A stretch of DNA of 19,525 nucleotides from an uncultured Acetatifactor sp. (GTDB taxonomy: Bacteria; Bacillota; Clostridia; Lachnospirales; Lachnospiraceae): the NCBI GenBank assembly GCA_910584375.1, contig CAJUAH010000046.1, forward strand, positions 1 through 19,525, in the 5' to 3' direction. The notes beneath the pieces were generated by a model. It was not told where the DNA came from and did no database searches. It saw only the letters and a list, made by a program, of their open reading frames with translations. Shown piece after piece: positions 1 through 7,084 of this stretch; positions within the stretch are counted from its first letter, which is position 1, and each line of letters begins with the position of its first letter. Position numbers and translations under genes: made by a program.

Positions 1-627
1 CCGGCATTCCTGTCCAGGTACTCGCTGTAGCCTTTGATGACCGTAATCGGCGTCCTCAGATCATGTGCGATACTTGCATTGATCTTTTTCCTTTCCTCTA
101 CCAGCCCCCACATATAACGGTCATTTTTTACCAGCTCGCCCCGCATGGTCTCAAATGCCCTGCATAGTTGCCCCAGCTCGTCCTGTTTCCCATAGCCGAT
201 TGAAAAATCAAGGTCATTGTCCGCTATATGGCTTATCCCCTGTTTCAATGCCGTGAGCGGCTCCTTTAAGTTTGACATGATAAAAACAGGTTCCGGCGCA
301 TACTACACCAAGGGCAGAAAACAACACGGGGAGGAATACAATCAGTATCTCCGTAATCCTGCATATCCACAGTTCCCTGCCTGTAAATTCCATGAGGCTG
401 TCCTCTGCCTCTGTGTCGCCTGTCTCCACTTCCACGGTACAGTACCCGCCGCCTTTATAATCAAAAACTGCCGCATCCATCCTGAAAGCATGGGACAACG
501 TGATCCGGTCATGTATCCGGGAACAGGTTCTCACGGATACCGCAGACAGGCACAGCGCAATAACTGCCGCGACTGATACGATCAGATAGAATGCCTTTTT
601 GAGCGTCATATCCTTTAATTTACCCAT
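1..627 (-). pseudogene. Sensor histidine kinase, frameshifted and cut by the window edge
   Basis: N-terminal part of a membrane sensor kinase partnered with the response regulator just upstream. The first 137 codons hold a transmembrane segment (about residues 11-30), a short extracytoplasmic loop of about 60 residues and a second transmembrane segment (about 90-112). That frame then stops at 214. Shifting by one base at the T5 run (A5 on the plus strand, 282-286) opens a frame to the window edge that encodes a HAMP-like linker and the H-box (SIAHDLRTPITVIKGYSEYL), with the phosphorylatable His. As written the reading frame has one T too many. The start overlaps the response-regulator stop by 13 bases, which suggests translational coupling. 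The ATPase domain lies outside the window. The family is clear; whether the frameshift is real or a base-call error cannot be decided here. Confidence 0.85.
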
Positions 628-1286
628 TTATATCCGCACCCCCAGACCGTCTCTATATATTCCCTGCTTGTCACCTGCGCCAGCTTTGTGCGTATCCTGC
701 GAATATGCTCTTTCAGGATGTCACTGCTGCCTTCGGCATCATACCCCCAAATCCTCTCATAAATCCTCTCCCTGTCAAAGACCTGCCCCGCGTGGAGGGA
801 AAGTAATTCTATAATGTCAAACTCCTTTTTGGAAAAGGGAACAGCTTTATCTTTGCAGTACACGCAGCGTCCGGCATAATCAATGAACAGTTCACCCGAC
901 ATCTTCATGCTTTTATGCCGCGCCCTGCCTTCCCGCCTCAAATGAGCCTCCACACGGGCAGTCAGTTCGGCAAGACTGAACGGTTTTGTGATATAGTCAT
1001 CCCCTCCCGCCTGCAGGCCGGTTATTTTGTCCTGTTCCGTAACGCGGGAGGTCAGAAAAAGGATCGGGCAGTCAATATGGTTCCGCAGCCTTCGGCAAAA
1101 CTCCAGCCCGTCCGCTTCCGGCATATTGATGTCCAGTAAAATCAGATTCGGGTCATGAGAAAGGGCCTGGACTGCTTCCTCCGTATCCAGCGCAGTATAT
1201 ACAAGGTATCCTTCGGTCTGAAAGTGCATCCTGACCAGGTTGCATATAGATTCTTCATCATCAATCACTAAAATTTTAGGGGCCAT
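615..1286 (-). CDS. OmpR/PhoB-family (VanR-like) response regulator
   Basis: Cytoplasmic DNA-binding response regulator that would be phosphorylated by the adjacent sensor kinase. The receiver domain occupies about residues 1-115, with the acidic pair D9/D10, phospho-acceptor D52 (LLDINMP), T79 and K101 (ITKPF). A winged-helix trans_reg_C domain fills the C-terminal 95 residues and ends in the typical GCGYKW motif. I chose the ATG at 1286 because AAAGGA lies 8 bases before it; the in-frame ATG at 1292 is only 2 bases from that site. The gene is intact (223 residues, normal for the family). The kinase start overlaps its end. A CATAAT -10-like element lies near 1350, but its -35 is poor. Target genes are unknown; membrane-stress or antibiotic sensing is typical of this subfamily but is inference. 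Confidence 0.93.
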   Translation of the reverse strand: MAPKILVIDDEESICNLVRMHFQTEGYLVYTALDTEEAVQALSHDPNLILLDINMPEADGLEFCRRLRNHIDCPILFLTSRVTEQDKITGLQAGGDDYITKPFSLAELTARVEAHLRREGRARHKSMKMSGELFIDYAGRCVYCKDKAVPFSKKEFDIIELLSLHAGQVFDRERIYERIWGYDAEGSSDILKEHIRRIRTKLAQVTSREYIETVWGCGYKWVN

Positions 1287-1427
1287 TTTCATATTCCTTT
1301 CGGCTTTATAAATTTAATATGACACATTTGGTTCAGGCTTGTATTATGCTACCAGAAAAATGTCTACAAACGGTCACATATAATTTTCTGATTACTTTTC
1401 TATTACTTCGGCAGAATATTGTTCCCG

Positions 1428-1643
1428 CTAAAGCAAAAAAAGAGCCATAAACACAGCCCTTTTTGTTGTCTGCCCACATAATCCCAGCTCAAGGAAAAAC
1501 TGACTGAGGTTGCTGACTAAAGCCTCCTCCAGATCATCTTCACCATATACAGGTAACTGCGGCAATCCTGTAAACTCAAATACATATGGCTCCCCTAGGA
1601 TATCCTCCGGATTTTCAATAATGCTATCTTCTAAAAATTTTAC
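1428..1643 (-). pseudogene. YhcG/DUF1016 (PD-(D/E)XK nuclease family) remnant
   Basis: A start-less stretch of about 70 codons ends at a TAG at 1428. It reads LGEPYVFEFTGLPQLPVYGE, then DDLEEALVSNLSQFFLELG. This matches the opening of the C-terminal nuclease domain of YhcG/DUF1016 proteins (consensus style: PYV.EFLGL...Y.E.DLE.ALI..L..FLLELG). Similarity stops right after LELG, where the family continues GKGF...; here it runs into an unrelated tail. Both the N-terminal half of the gene and the catalytic part are missing, so this is a relic. It lies directly behind the DUF7660-like gene. Such genes are common in mobile and defence-rich DNA. Confidence 0.68.
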
Positions 1644-1888
1644 TCATATATTTTCCCTACATAAAACAATGTGGCAATAAACTGCCAGTCAATATCCGCA
1701 GGCTTTTCCTGCCCTATGTTTAGATAAAATCCTTCCATGCTTTCCACCCATGAGGAGATACTTTCCAAATACGAGCAAATTTCTTTGTTTTCCCACTCCT
1801 TTTCATTGTATTTGTTATCCTTTATCAGATTGTCCATAAATTGCAGAAAGTCTCCCCGCGTGGCAATATTGTTTAGCTCTTCATACAT
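1640..1888 (-). CDS. Small acidic DUF7660-like protein
   Basis: An 82-residue acidic cytoplasmic protein of unknown function. The pattern FLQFMDNLI...NEKEWENKEICSYLESISSWVESMEGFY, then a few residues and DIDWQFIATLFYVGKIYE, resembles the small proteins annotated as DUF7660, which often sit among immunity-type genes. I chose the ATG at 1888 because AAGGGA lies 7 bases before it; the open frame continues upstream to 1960 but with no ribosome site. No membrane segment or metal motif is visible. Assignment to DUF7660 is from memory of the family pattern and is moderate. The gene looks intact, but it lies among fragments. Confidence 0.65.
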   Translation of the reverse strand: MYEELNNIATRGDFLQFMDNLIKDNKYNEKEWENKEICSYLESISSWVESMEGFYLNIGQEKPADIDWQFIATLFYVGKIYE

Positions 1889-1991
1889 AAAGCATTCCCT
1901 TTCCAATTCATTAGATCCGGATACTCCTCGCCCAAGCCCTGATTTTCTCCGGGTTACCAACAGCAGCCCTCAATATGTAACTGGTCTTAAT

Positions 1992-2333
1992 TTATAGAAA
2001 CGAAAACGCCTCATTCAAACTGTCCGAATAACATATATACTCCCAATTACCGTTTACATCCTTTCGGCCCCTATACCAGATGTTCTTCTCTTCTATCGTA
2101 TTCATCAGGTAAAAGTCGCAAAATTTAATGATTCTATCGGGCGTTACCTTCTCATATTTTTGGTGCACAAACATTTTTTTATCGCTTGGGCTAAAACACT
2201 CATTATATCCATATTTTCCTTCTACACTATTTAAAATATAGCTTTCGCCCTCTATTTGCGACAATATCTCATACTGATATAACCCATCTTTACGCTGACA
2301 TTCACCGTTTCTTAAAACCCTTCCTTCTTTAAT
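1992..2333 (-). CDS. Hypothetical protein, probably 5'-truncated
   Basis: I do not recognise this protein. The frame is open from a TAG at 2343 to the stop at 1992, about 113 codons, and contains no ATG near its beginning. Possible starts are ATT at 2333 or TTG at 2264. The residues between them (KEGRVLRNGECQRKDGLYQY) look like normal protein sequence, so the coding region very probably begins upstream of the TTG. The body is rich in Tyr, Asn and Lys and has no transmembrane segment or known catalytic motif. The start overlaps the terminator of the zinc-ribbon gene, so it may lack its own promoter. It is best read as a fragment or a gene with a damaged start. Confidence 0.45.
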   Translation of the reverse strand: MKEGRVLRNGECQRKDGLYQYEILSQIEGESYILNSVEGKYGYNECFSPSDKKMFVHQKYEKVTPDRIIKFCDFYLMNTIEEKNIWYRGRKDVNGNWEYICYSDSLNEAFSFL

Positions 2334-2360
2334 AAAAAAGAACTACGGCAATTTACCGTA
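2334..2360 (-). terminator. Rho-independent terminator of the zinc-ribbon gene
   Basis: On the minus strand an imperfect hairpin (TACGG...CCGTA, with two further inner A-T pairs) is followed by GTTCTTTTTT. It lies about 75 bases after the zinc-ribbon stop codon. The stem is weak, but the T tract is good. Confidence 0.55.
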
Positions 2361-2435
2361 ATCCTTCTTTCGCATATATATGCTTTGCATTACTTCCAAA
2401 TTTAATCTGAATCAATCACATCTACCTCGGTTATT

Positions 2436-2801
2436 CTAAAAGTAGCAAGCATATGTACCCCCCATATCCTGAACTAAAGAGTATTTTTTCTTCGGGTAAA
2501 CCGTTCCTGACACCTCATTAGCCCATCCACCAAGATTTATTACAATTTCTGTTGGCTCATCCACTGTAAAATTTGCATTCTCTCCATGTTGCCCTTTCCA
2601 CAACACTTTTCCGTTCTTATCTGTAACAGTTGCATTACGAGAGGAAAACAATCCAACCCAACCCTCAACAATATTATTGGGCATTTTTATTCTAACCACT
2701 CCACTTGTAACCATCTCCGACAAAGGACACCCACAATTGGGACAAGCCGCCGCCTTATCGGAAATTTCTTTTCCGCACTCAGGGCATTTAATCAAAGCCA
2801 T
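2436..2801 (-). CDS. Zinc-ribbon domain-containing protein
   Basis: A 121-residue protein. Its first 27 residues form a double-CxxC zinc ribbon (CPECGKEI...AACPNCGCPL) of the zinc_ribbon_2 type. The rest is a small, mostly beta domain with no motif I recognise and no transmembrane segment. The start is secure: AGGAGG lies 8 bases before the ATG at 2801. It is transcribed alone, from a promoter with a consensus TATAAT (2834-2839) to a terminator at 2334-2360. Proteins of this build are common in Firmicutes and mostly uncharacterised. Local composition is more AT-rich than the purine genes, as is true of the whole 1640-2900 patch. Confidence 0.82.
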   Translation of the reverse strand: MALIKCPECGKEISDKAAACPNCGCPLSEMVTSGVVRIKMPNNIVEGWVGLFSSRNATVTDKNGKVLWKGQHGENANFTVDEPTEIVINLGGWANEVSGTVYPKKKYSLVQDMGGTYACYF

Positions 2802-2833
2802 AACCTATTCCTCCTATAAATCGCATTTTCTAT

Positions 2834-2839
2834 ATTATA
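2834..2839 (-). promoter_or_regulatory. -10 element of the zinc-ribbon gene promoter
   Basis: Minus-strand TATAAT (perfect consensus) lies 32 bases upstream of the ATG, just before AGGAGG. The hexamer about 17 bases further up (GGAATT) is a poor -35, so an activator or a weak promoter is possible. Confidence 0.55.
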
Positions 2840-2841
2840 CC

Positions 2842-2945
2842 TCACAAATGCTCTAAATTCCACATTTTTTCTACATGAAATGAAAATCTTGTGCCATCTG
2901 TATGATAGACATTTACCAAATTGTTCTGGTCATCAATTGGGAGAA
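2842..2945 (-). pseudogene. C-terminal fragment of an unknown protein
   Basis: An open stretch of about 34 codons ends at a TGA at 2842. Part of it reads VNVYHTDGTRFSFHVEKMW. It has the look of real protein sequence (good amphipathic pattern, no low complexity), but it has no start codon and lies between the flavodoxin relic and the zinc-ribbon promoter. I cannot name a family. It is called a fragment by context only. Confidence 0.3.
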
Positions 2946-2970
2946 AAAAGGATTAGTAAAAATTCGCTAT

Positions 2971-3164
2971 TCAATCTGTCAAAATGTATGTTCGGGAGTA
3001 AGCAATCAAAATATTGGTATCAGGAGTTTCCGCGTCCGTTTCAGACTGCACTGCAGGTTCTTCCGAATACGCCTCTTCCCCGTCTTACTCCGCGCACGCA
3101 GTCAGGGGTGCAATAAGCGCCACACAGCGGAAAATGTGATATGCTTTTTTCGTTTTTCTTTGAT
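2971..3164 (-). pseudogene. Flavodoxin lipoprotein, heavily damaged remnant
   Basis: Behind a good AGGAGG site, an ATC stands at the right distance for a start, followed by a Lys/Arg-rich n-region (KEKRKKH) and ITFSAV. After a two-base slip (GTGTGG for GTGG) the frame reads ALIAPLTACAE, a lipoprotein signal peptide with lipobox LTAC. A stop codon follows at once. The frame then continues GEEAYSEEPAVQSETDAETP, an acidic linker, and TNILIAYSRT, the first strand and start of the FMN phosphate loop of flavodoxins (NILIAYFSRTGNT type). It ends at a TGA at 2971. The rest of the flavodoxin, about 130 residues, is gone. Lesions: lost start, frameshift, in-frame stop, lost codon and 3' deletion. It follows the DUF4405 relic in the aldo/keto reductase operon, where flavodoxins are common partners. 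Confidence 0.62.
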
Positions 3165-3686
3165 TGTCCGCCCTCCTTTCGTCCGGTTCCTGCCTTTCTG
3201 ACCCGCTTTGCAATGTAATGCGCCATGAAAGTGTACAGCCCCATCAACGCACCTGTGATGCATGCTTTTTTACAATCATGTTCAAAGTCATCCCCCAGTG
3301 CAGGCCGAGATGCAGGCTCATCAACACATATACCCCATACGAACCTAAGATGTGCAGCCGCCTTGCAAGCGCCATCCCGCCCCGTATGGGCAGAAACACA
3401 AACACATGCCTTGACATGGTAATCCCGCTGTACATGATCACCAGCATTGCCGTAAGCATCAGAATGTTAATCATACGCTGCAAGATACGAATGGGTGTAT
3501 ATCTTCCCCGGAACAGATTTTTATACCGGTTCAGGTTGCAGGCCTGATGGGCGATAAACAGCACAAACATCCCTGCCCCAATCCACTCATGGTCCGCTTC
3601 GCCCCAGAACTGATAGCCCATCAGGAAAAACAGCGCTATGGTCATCAGGACATCCGGCGTTCACTTTTTTTTGCCTTCGTTTTCAT
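3041..3686 (-). pseudogene. DUF4405 membrane protein, frameshifted with internal deletion
   Basis: The DUF4405 family comprises small multi-pass membrane proteins thought to resemble cytochrome b. The start is the ATG at 3686 behind GGAGG, giving MKTKAKKSERR; this frame soon hits a stop. One base later in register the family body begins (DVLMTIALFFLMGYQFWGEA, then a His-rich segment, RYTPIRILQ, SGITMSRHVF, LPIRGG, LHLGLHWGM). Next the gene jumps in another frame straight to LMGLYTFMAHYIAKRVRK, which matches the last membrane helix of the family. About 60 residues between HWGM and that helix are missing. So there is one frameshift near the N-terminus and one deletion junction near 3250-3290. 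It follows the CMD gene by 22 bases and was part of the same operon. Confidence 0.75.
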
Positions 3687-3708
3687 ACTGCCTCCACTTA
3701 CCGAATCT

Positions 3709-4398
3709 TTATAATTCCGCCGCCCTGTTGACACAGGCTACTGCGTTCAGGCTGCGGGGATAACCGATATAGGGCAGGCACTGTGACACCACCCTGATCA
3801 GGAAATCTTTGTCATTTCCAAGGTTTATATTCCCTTTCACATGGGCGGTAAGCTGCGGTTCACAGCCGCCCTGTGCCGCCAGAAAGCAGAATGTGATCAG
3901 CTCGCGCTGTTTTAAGTCCAGACTGTTCCTTGTGTAATAGTCGCCAAAACAGTTTGCCGCCAGCCACCGGTTGATGTGCCCTGCTTTCCACGCTTCCTTC
4001 ATATGCTCCCCGAAAATCTCCGCCTGTGTTTCTACTCCCTTTTCCAGCCTGTTTTCCATAGTTGTCGTCACCTGTGCGGGCAGCGGCAGTTTGACGCCCC
4101 GCACGGATAAAATATCATTGGTAACGGACAGGAACGGCATGACCCTGCCAAGCCCAAGATAATCCACCGCCTGATAGACCATCTCCTTTACCATGATGGG
4201 TGTAAGTCCCTCGTCCAGCGCTTTCGGCAACATATCTTTATAAACGTCAAGCCCCTGACAGCCCAATAATGTGGCAAGGATCGCCAGATAACGTGTATCC
4301 TCCGGAAGTTCCTGACCGGACTCTTTCACCACTTCCTCTAATGCAAAATGCTCTATAATCTTCATAAATTCCGGATCTGTTTCGTGATAGTTCATCAT
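3709..4398 (-). CDS. Carboxymuconolactone decarboxylase family protein
   Basis: A 229-residue cytoplasmic all-helical protein with two CMD/AhpD-like repeats: about residues 35-100 (RYLAILATLLGCQGLDVY) and about 130-215 (RELITFCFLAAQGGCEPQLT, then AHVKGNINLGN). Members are decarboxylases, peroxidase-like disulfide enzymes or uncharacterised partners of oxidoreductases. No CxxC pair typical of AhpD is seen, so peroxidase activity is doubtful. The ATG at 4398 follows GGAGGT by 7 bases; the longer open frame reaching 4491 overlaps the aldo/keto reductase and has no support. It lies 22 bases behind the aldo/keto reductase and ahead of the DUF4405 relic. This trio recurs in Clostridia, so co-regulation is likely. 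The substrate is unknown. Confidence 0.85.
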   Translation of the reverse strand: MMNYHETDPEFMKIIEHFALEEVVKESGQELPEDTRYLAILATLLGCQGLDVYKDMLPKALDEGLTPIMVKEMVYQAVDYLGLGRVMPFLSVTNDILSVRGVKLPLPAQVTTTMENRLEKGVETQAEIFGEHMKEAWKAGHINRWLAANCFGDYYTRNSLDLKQRELITFCFLAAQGGCEPQLTAHVKGNINLGNDKDFLIRVVSQCLPYIGYPRSLNAVACVNRAAEL

Positions 4399-4420
4399 TT
4401 TGGTTACCTCCATTTCTTTG

Positions 4421-5434
4421 TCACACATGCTTTTCCTTCGCCGCAGCCTCCGTATTCTGCGCCATGACGCCCACCAGAGCGTGGGGAACATAGGGCTCCT
4501 CCAGATATGACAGCTCCGCAGTGCTTAACGCCAGATCAACCGCCTTTGCAGCTCCTTCCACATGGTGCAGTTTCGTCGCTCCCACCACCGGGGAAGTCAC
4601 CTTTGTGAGCAGCCATGCCAGGGAAATCTCCGTCATGCTCACCTCTTTTTGTCCAGCAAGTTCCACCACCCGCGAAATGATTACGCCATCCTGCTTAGCC
4701 GTAGCGTCATATTTGAATTTCGCATAACTGTCCTCAAGAAGTCGCTTAGAGGTTTCACCAGACAGCTTTGACAGTCTTCCCCCTGCCAGCGCGCTGTAGG
4801 GTGTCATGGCGATATTATCCTGCGCGCACAGCCCTGCCATCTCCCGTTCCTCCTCCCGGAAGATCAGGTTATAGTGCCCCTGCACCGATACGAATTTGGC
4901 AAAACCTTCCTTCTCTGCCAGTGCATTTGCCTTTGCAAGCTGCCACGCAAAGCAGTTCGATATACCGATGTAGCGGGCTTTTCCTGCCCTTACTACATTA
5001 TTCAGTCCCTCCATAATGTCATAAAGAGGCGTCTGATAATCCCACATATGATAAATGTAAAGATCCACATAATTCATGCCCAAATTTTCAAGGCTTTTGT
5101 TAATCATCCTCTCAATATGCTGCTGCCCCGTGATTCCTTTTTCAATGTCCTCCTGTGTCCGCGGCAGGAACTTCGTTGCCACGATCGTCTCGTCCCGTTT
5201 TGCATAGTCCCGCAGCGCCCTTCCAAGATACTGCTCACTGGTTCCGCTCTGGTAACCGATTGCCGTATCAAAAAAATTGATGCCGAGCAAAAGCCCCTGC
5301 TTTATGATCTCACGGGAATGTTCCTCATCAACTGTCCATGAGTGCTGTCCGTTTTTTGCATCGCCAAATCCCATGCATCCCATACAGATACGGGAAACAT
5401 TTAAATCCGAATTGCCTAATTTTGTATACTGCAT
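4421..5434 (-). CDS. Aldo/keto reductase
   Basis: An NADPH-dependent cytoplasmic oxidoreductase with a TIM-barrel fold, 337 residues, full length. The catalytic tetrad is visible: D56 (NFFDTA), Y61 (IGYQ), K88 (VATKF) and H129 (YIYHMW). The C-terminal cofactor segment SPVVGATKLHHVEGA (about residues 281-295) fits AKRs of the YajO/Tas-like type that reduce aldehydes or ketones. The ATG at 5434 follows AGAGGT by 7 bases. It is the first gene of the run AKR, CMD, DUF4405 (broken), flavodoxin (broken). The loss of both membrane and flavodoxin partners means the original redox chain is incomplete, although this enzyme itself shows no damage. The natural substrate cannot be read from sequence. Confidence 0.95.
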   Translation of the reverse strand: MQYTKLGNSDLNVSRICMGCMGFGDAKNGQHSWTVDEEHSREIIKQGLLLGINFFDTAIGYQSGTSEQYLGRALRDYAKRDETIVATKFLPRTQEDIEKGITGQQHIERMINKSLENLGMNYVDLYIYHMWDYQTPLYDIMEGLNNVVRAGKARYIGISNCFAWQLAKANALAEKEGFAKFVSVQGHYNLIFREEEREMAGLCAQDNIAMTPYSALAGGRLSKLSGETSKRLLEDSYAKFKYDATAKQDGVIISRVVELAGQKEVSMTEISLAWLLTKVTSPVVGATKLHHVEGAAKAVDLALSTAELSYLEEPYVPHALVGVMAQNTEAAAKEKHV

Positions 5435-5489
5435 ATTTAAGACCTCTTTCTTATTCCGTATAACAGTCTTCCAAGTTCATACGCCCGCC

Positions 5490-5541
5490 TTGGGAACTCC
5501 GTTGCTCTCGTTATGGAAACCGTACCGCATCCTGTTCCCAA
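5490..5541. repeat. 8-bp inverted repeat upstream of the aldo/keto reductase
   Basis: Perfect arms TTGGGAAC (5490-5497) and GTTCCCAA (5534-5541) are separated by 36 bases, 56-107 bases upstream of the ATG. This could be a pair of operator half-sites or a loop structure. It could also be chance. Confidence 0.35.
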
Positions 5542-5544
5542 AAT

Positions 5545-5910
5545 TTATTCCTGATCCCGAAAATCTAGATACCTGCACAAAGTCTTATAATGGGATTCCA
5601 TATCTTTCATTGTCCAATCCTTGCTATCCCATGCAAGGGCAATATAATAACTTATGCGCCTCCTGTACATGGCGCAGTTTTCGGGTAATCTCCAAAATTT
5701 TCCACCTGTTCCTATACCATCTGCGGGAGCGGTGCATAATGTCTTAAATGTTGCAATTGGATAGTTACTAATAGAGATAGATCTATTTAAAGTTGTTTCT
5801 GGAATTGCATTAATAAGTCTATCCGCTAAATATTCATCAACAGACATATTCTTCGACCTTGCATTATAAATATGTATTTTCACAAGTGAAACAGCCTGTC
5901 GCTCTGGCAA
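5545..5910 (-). pseudogene. Orphan fragment of unknown protein behind the esterase
   Basis: The open frame begins directly after the esterase stop with no start codon or ribosome site in the usual place. A TTG at 5910 or an ATG at 5847 (AAGG 7 bases upstream) could start it, giving 121 or 100 residues. Part reads KNMSVDEYLADRLINAIPET; the C-terminal half is rich in Trp, Tyr and Arg (GGKFWRLPENCAMYRRRISY). I recognise no family, signal or membrane segment. The absence of a start and the abrupt junction with the esterase suggest a 5'-truncated gene. A short real gene starting at 5847 remains possible. Confidence 0.35.
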
Positions 5911-5916
5911 AAAAAC

Positions 5917-7050
5917 TCAGTCAAATACCTGCTGCGCAAAATTATAGAATCCAAGGTACCATATGTTGAAATCATGGCCGCCGCTGAGTTCCTGCCACAT
6001 ATAATTTTCCCCGTCCTGGAACCTGTCGCTTAACTGCGGAAGTCCTTTGGCAGCCGTAGAGGCGCTCTGATAGGCGATCGTATCCCCGGTTCCGCATATA
6101 TTATAAAAGAACTTTATCTCCTCGTCCGGAAACTGCTCGTCTATGGTTTTGACAATGTCCGCCCCTTTGTATGAGGTGGGCGCGGCGGAAAAGGCTCCAA
6201 AATAGCTTATGATATCCAGGCATTCGCACATGCCTATATTGATGGTCTGCATGCCGCCCATGGACAGGCCCGCCATCGCCCTGTGTTCCCGGTCCGCCTT
6301 CATATCGTAGTTCTCTTCATCAGATCGCCCGTAGGTCGCATAGTGACTCTCAATATAAGGGATCAGGTCGTTGCGCAGTTCCTTCCCAAACTCATAAAAA
6401 GAGTTGTAATCTGAATTTTTATTCGCAAAATCCGCACCTGAACGTCCGTTGGGAGTCACCACAATGAACGGTTCCACGTCCCCATTATAGATGAGGTTAT
6501 CCATCATGATTTTGACTTTGGAAGTACTCCCGGTCATCCCCCACTCGTTTTCGTCCCCGCCAATGCCATGCATCAGATATAAGACATTATACTGTTTCTC
6601 TTCATCATAGCCATAGGGAAGATAGACGTTAGCCTGCTTTTCTATTTCTGATCCGTCTCCAAAATAGTCATAGGTCGTATAAGTGATATTTTCTATGGTT
6701 CCGCATTCCACCACCCTCAGGGACAGATATTTTACAGGGATTTTTTCACCGATCTCCGCAGTGGGCTCTCTGTCGGTGGATTCCCCATCCTGAGAAGTTT
6801 CTGTCTCCAGTTCCACTGACGCAGTCTCCTGCCTGATTGCCTCCGCGATCATATCCTTCTGCTCATCCTGCATGTCTTCACCCTCCGTTACATTATCGTT
6901 TTCAGTATCCGCAGTGCCTGTGGATGCCGAGATGGTTTCGCCGTCACGCGCGCCGCCGTCCGCAGGCTCTGATGCCGCCTGACAACCTGTGGCCGTTACC
7001 AGAAACGCCACAGTCAATAAAATAGATTTCAACAACTTTTTTTTACCCAT
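5917..7050 (-). CDS. Esterase D/feruloyl-esterase-like surface lipoprotein
   Basis: An alpha/beta hydrolase anchored outside the cell, 377 residues. It begins with MGKKKLLKSILLTVAFLV, then TATGC, a lipoprotein signal with Cys at about residue 22. An acidic Glu/Asp/Thr-rich linker of about 85 residues follows, then an esterase (PF00756) domain from about residue 108. Catalytic Ser263 lies in GLSMGG, Asp323 (CGTGD) is the likely acid and His359 (GGHDFNIW) the base; YLMHGIGG carries the oxyanion region. I chose the ATG at 7050 because AGGAGG lies 9 bases before it and the signal peptide starts there. Related enzymes remove feruloyl or acetyl groups from plant polysaccharides, but no carbohydrate-binding module is present, so the substrate is inferred. 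It follows the lipase gene by 34 bases. Confidence 0.9.
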   Translation of the reverse strand: MGKKKLLKSILLTVAFLVTATGCQAASEPADGGARDGETISASTGTADTENDNVTEGEDMQDEQKDMIAEAIRQETASVELETETSQDGESTDREPTAEIGEKIPVKYLSLRVVECGTIENITYTTYDYFGDGSEIEKQANVYLPYGYDEEKQYNVLYLMHGIGGDENEWGMTGSTSKVKIMMDNLIYNGDVEPFIVVTPNGRSGADFANKNSDYNSFYEFGKELRNDLIPYIESHYATYGRSDEENYDMKADREHRAMAGLSMGGMQTINIGMCECLDIISYFGAFSAAPTSYKGADIVKTIDEQFPDEEIKFFYNICGTGDTIAYQSASTAAKGLPQLSDRFQDGENYMWQELSGGHDFNIWYLGFYNFAQQVFD

Positions 7051-7084
7051 ATGTTCATACCTCCTGTCCTTGGAAATCTGACCC

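Noticed and set aside
1905..1985. Short open stretch reading AAVGNPEKIRAWARSIRI behind the stop of the gene ending at 1992
   Set aside because: It has no start and only about 25 codons; it may be another relic, but I cannot tie it to a family.
3041..3247. 68-codon open frame as an independent gene
   Set aside because: Its beginning is the last helix of the broken DUF4405 protein and its remainder crosses the flavodoxin signal peptide in the wrong frame.
5896..5917. Inverted sequence GCC...GGC next to an A/T run as a terminator of the esterase gene
   Set aside because: On the minus strand the T run comes before the stem, not after it.
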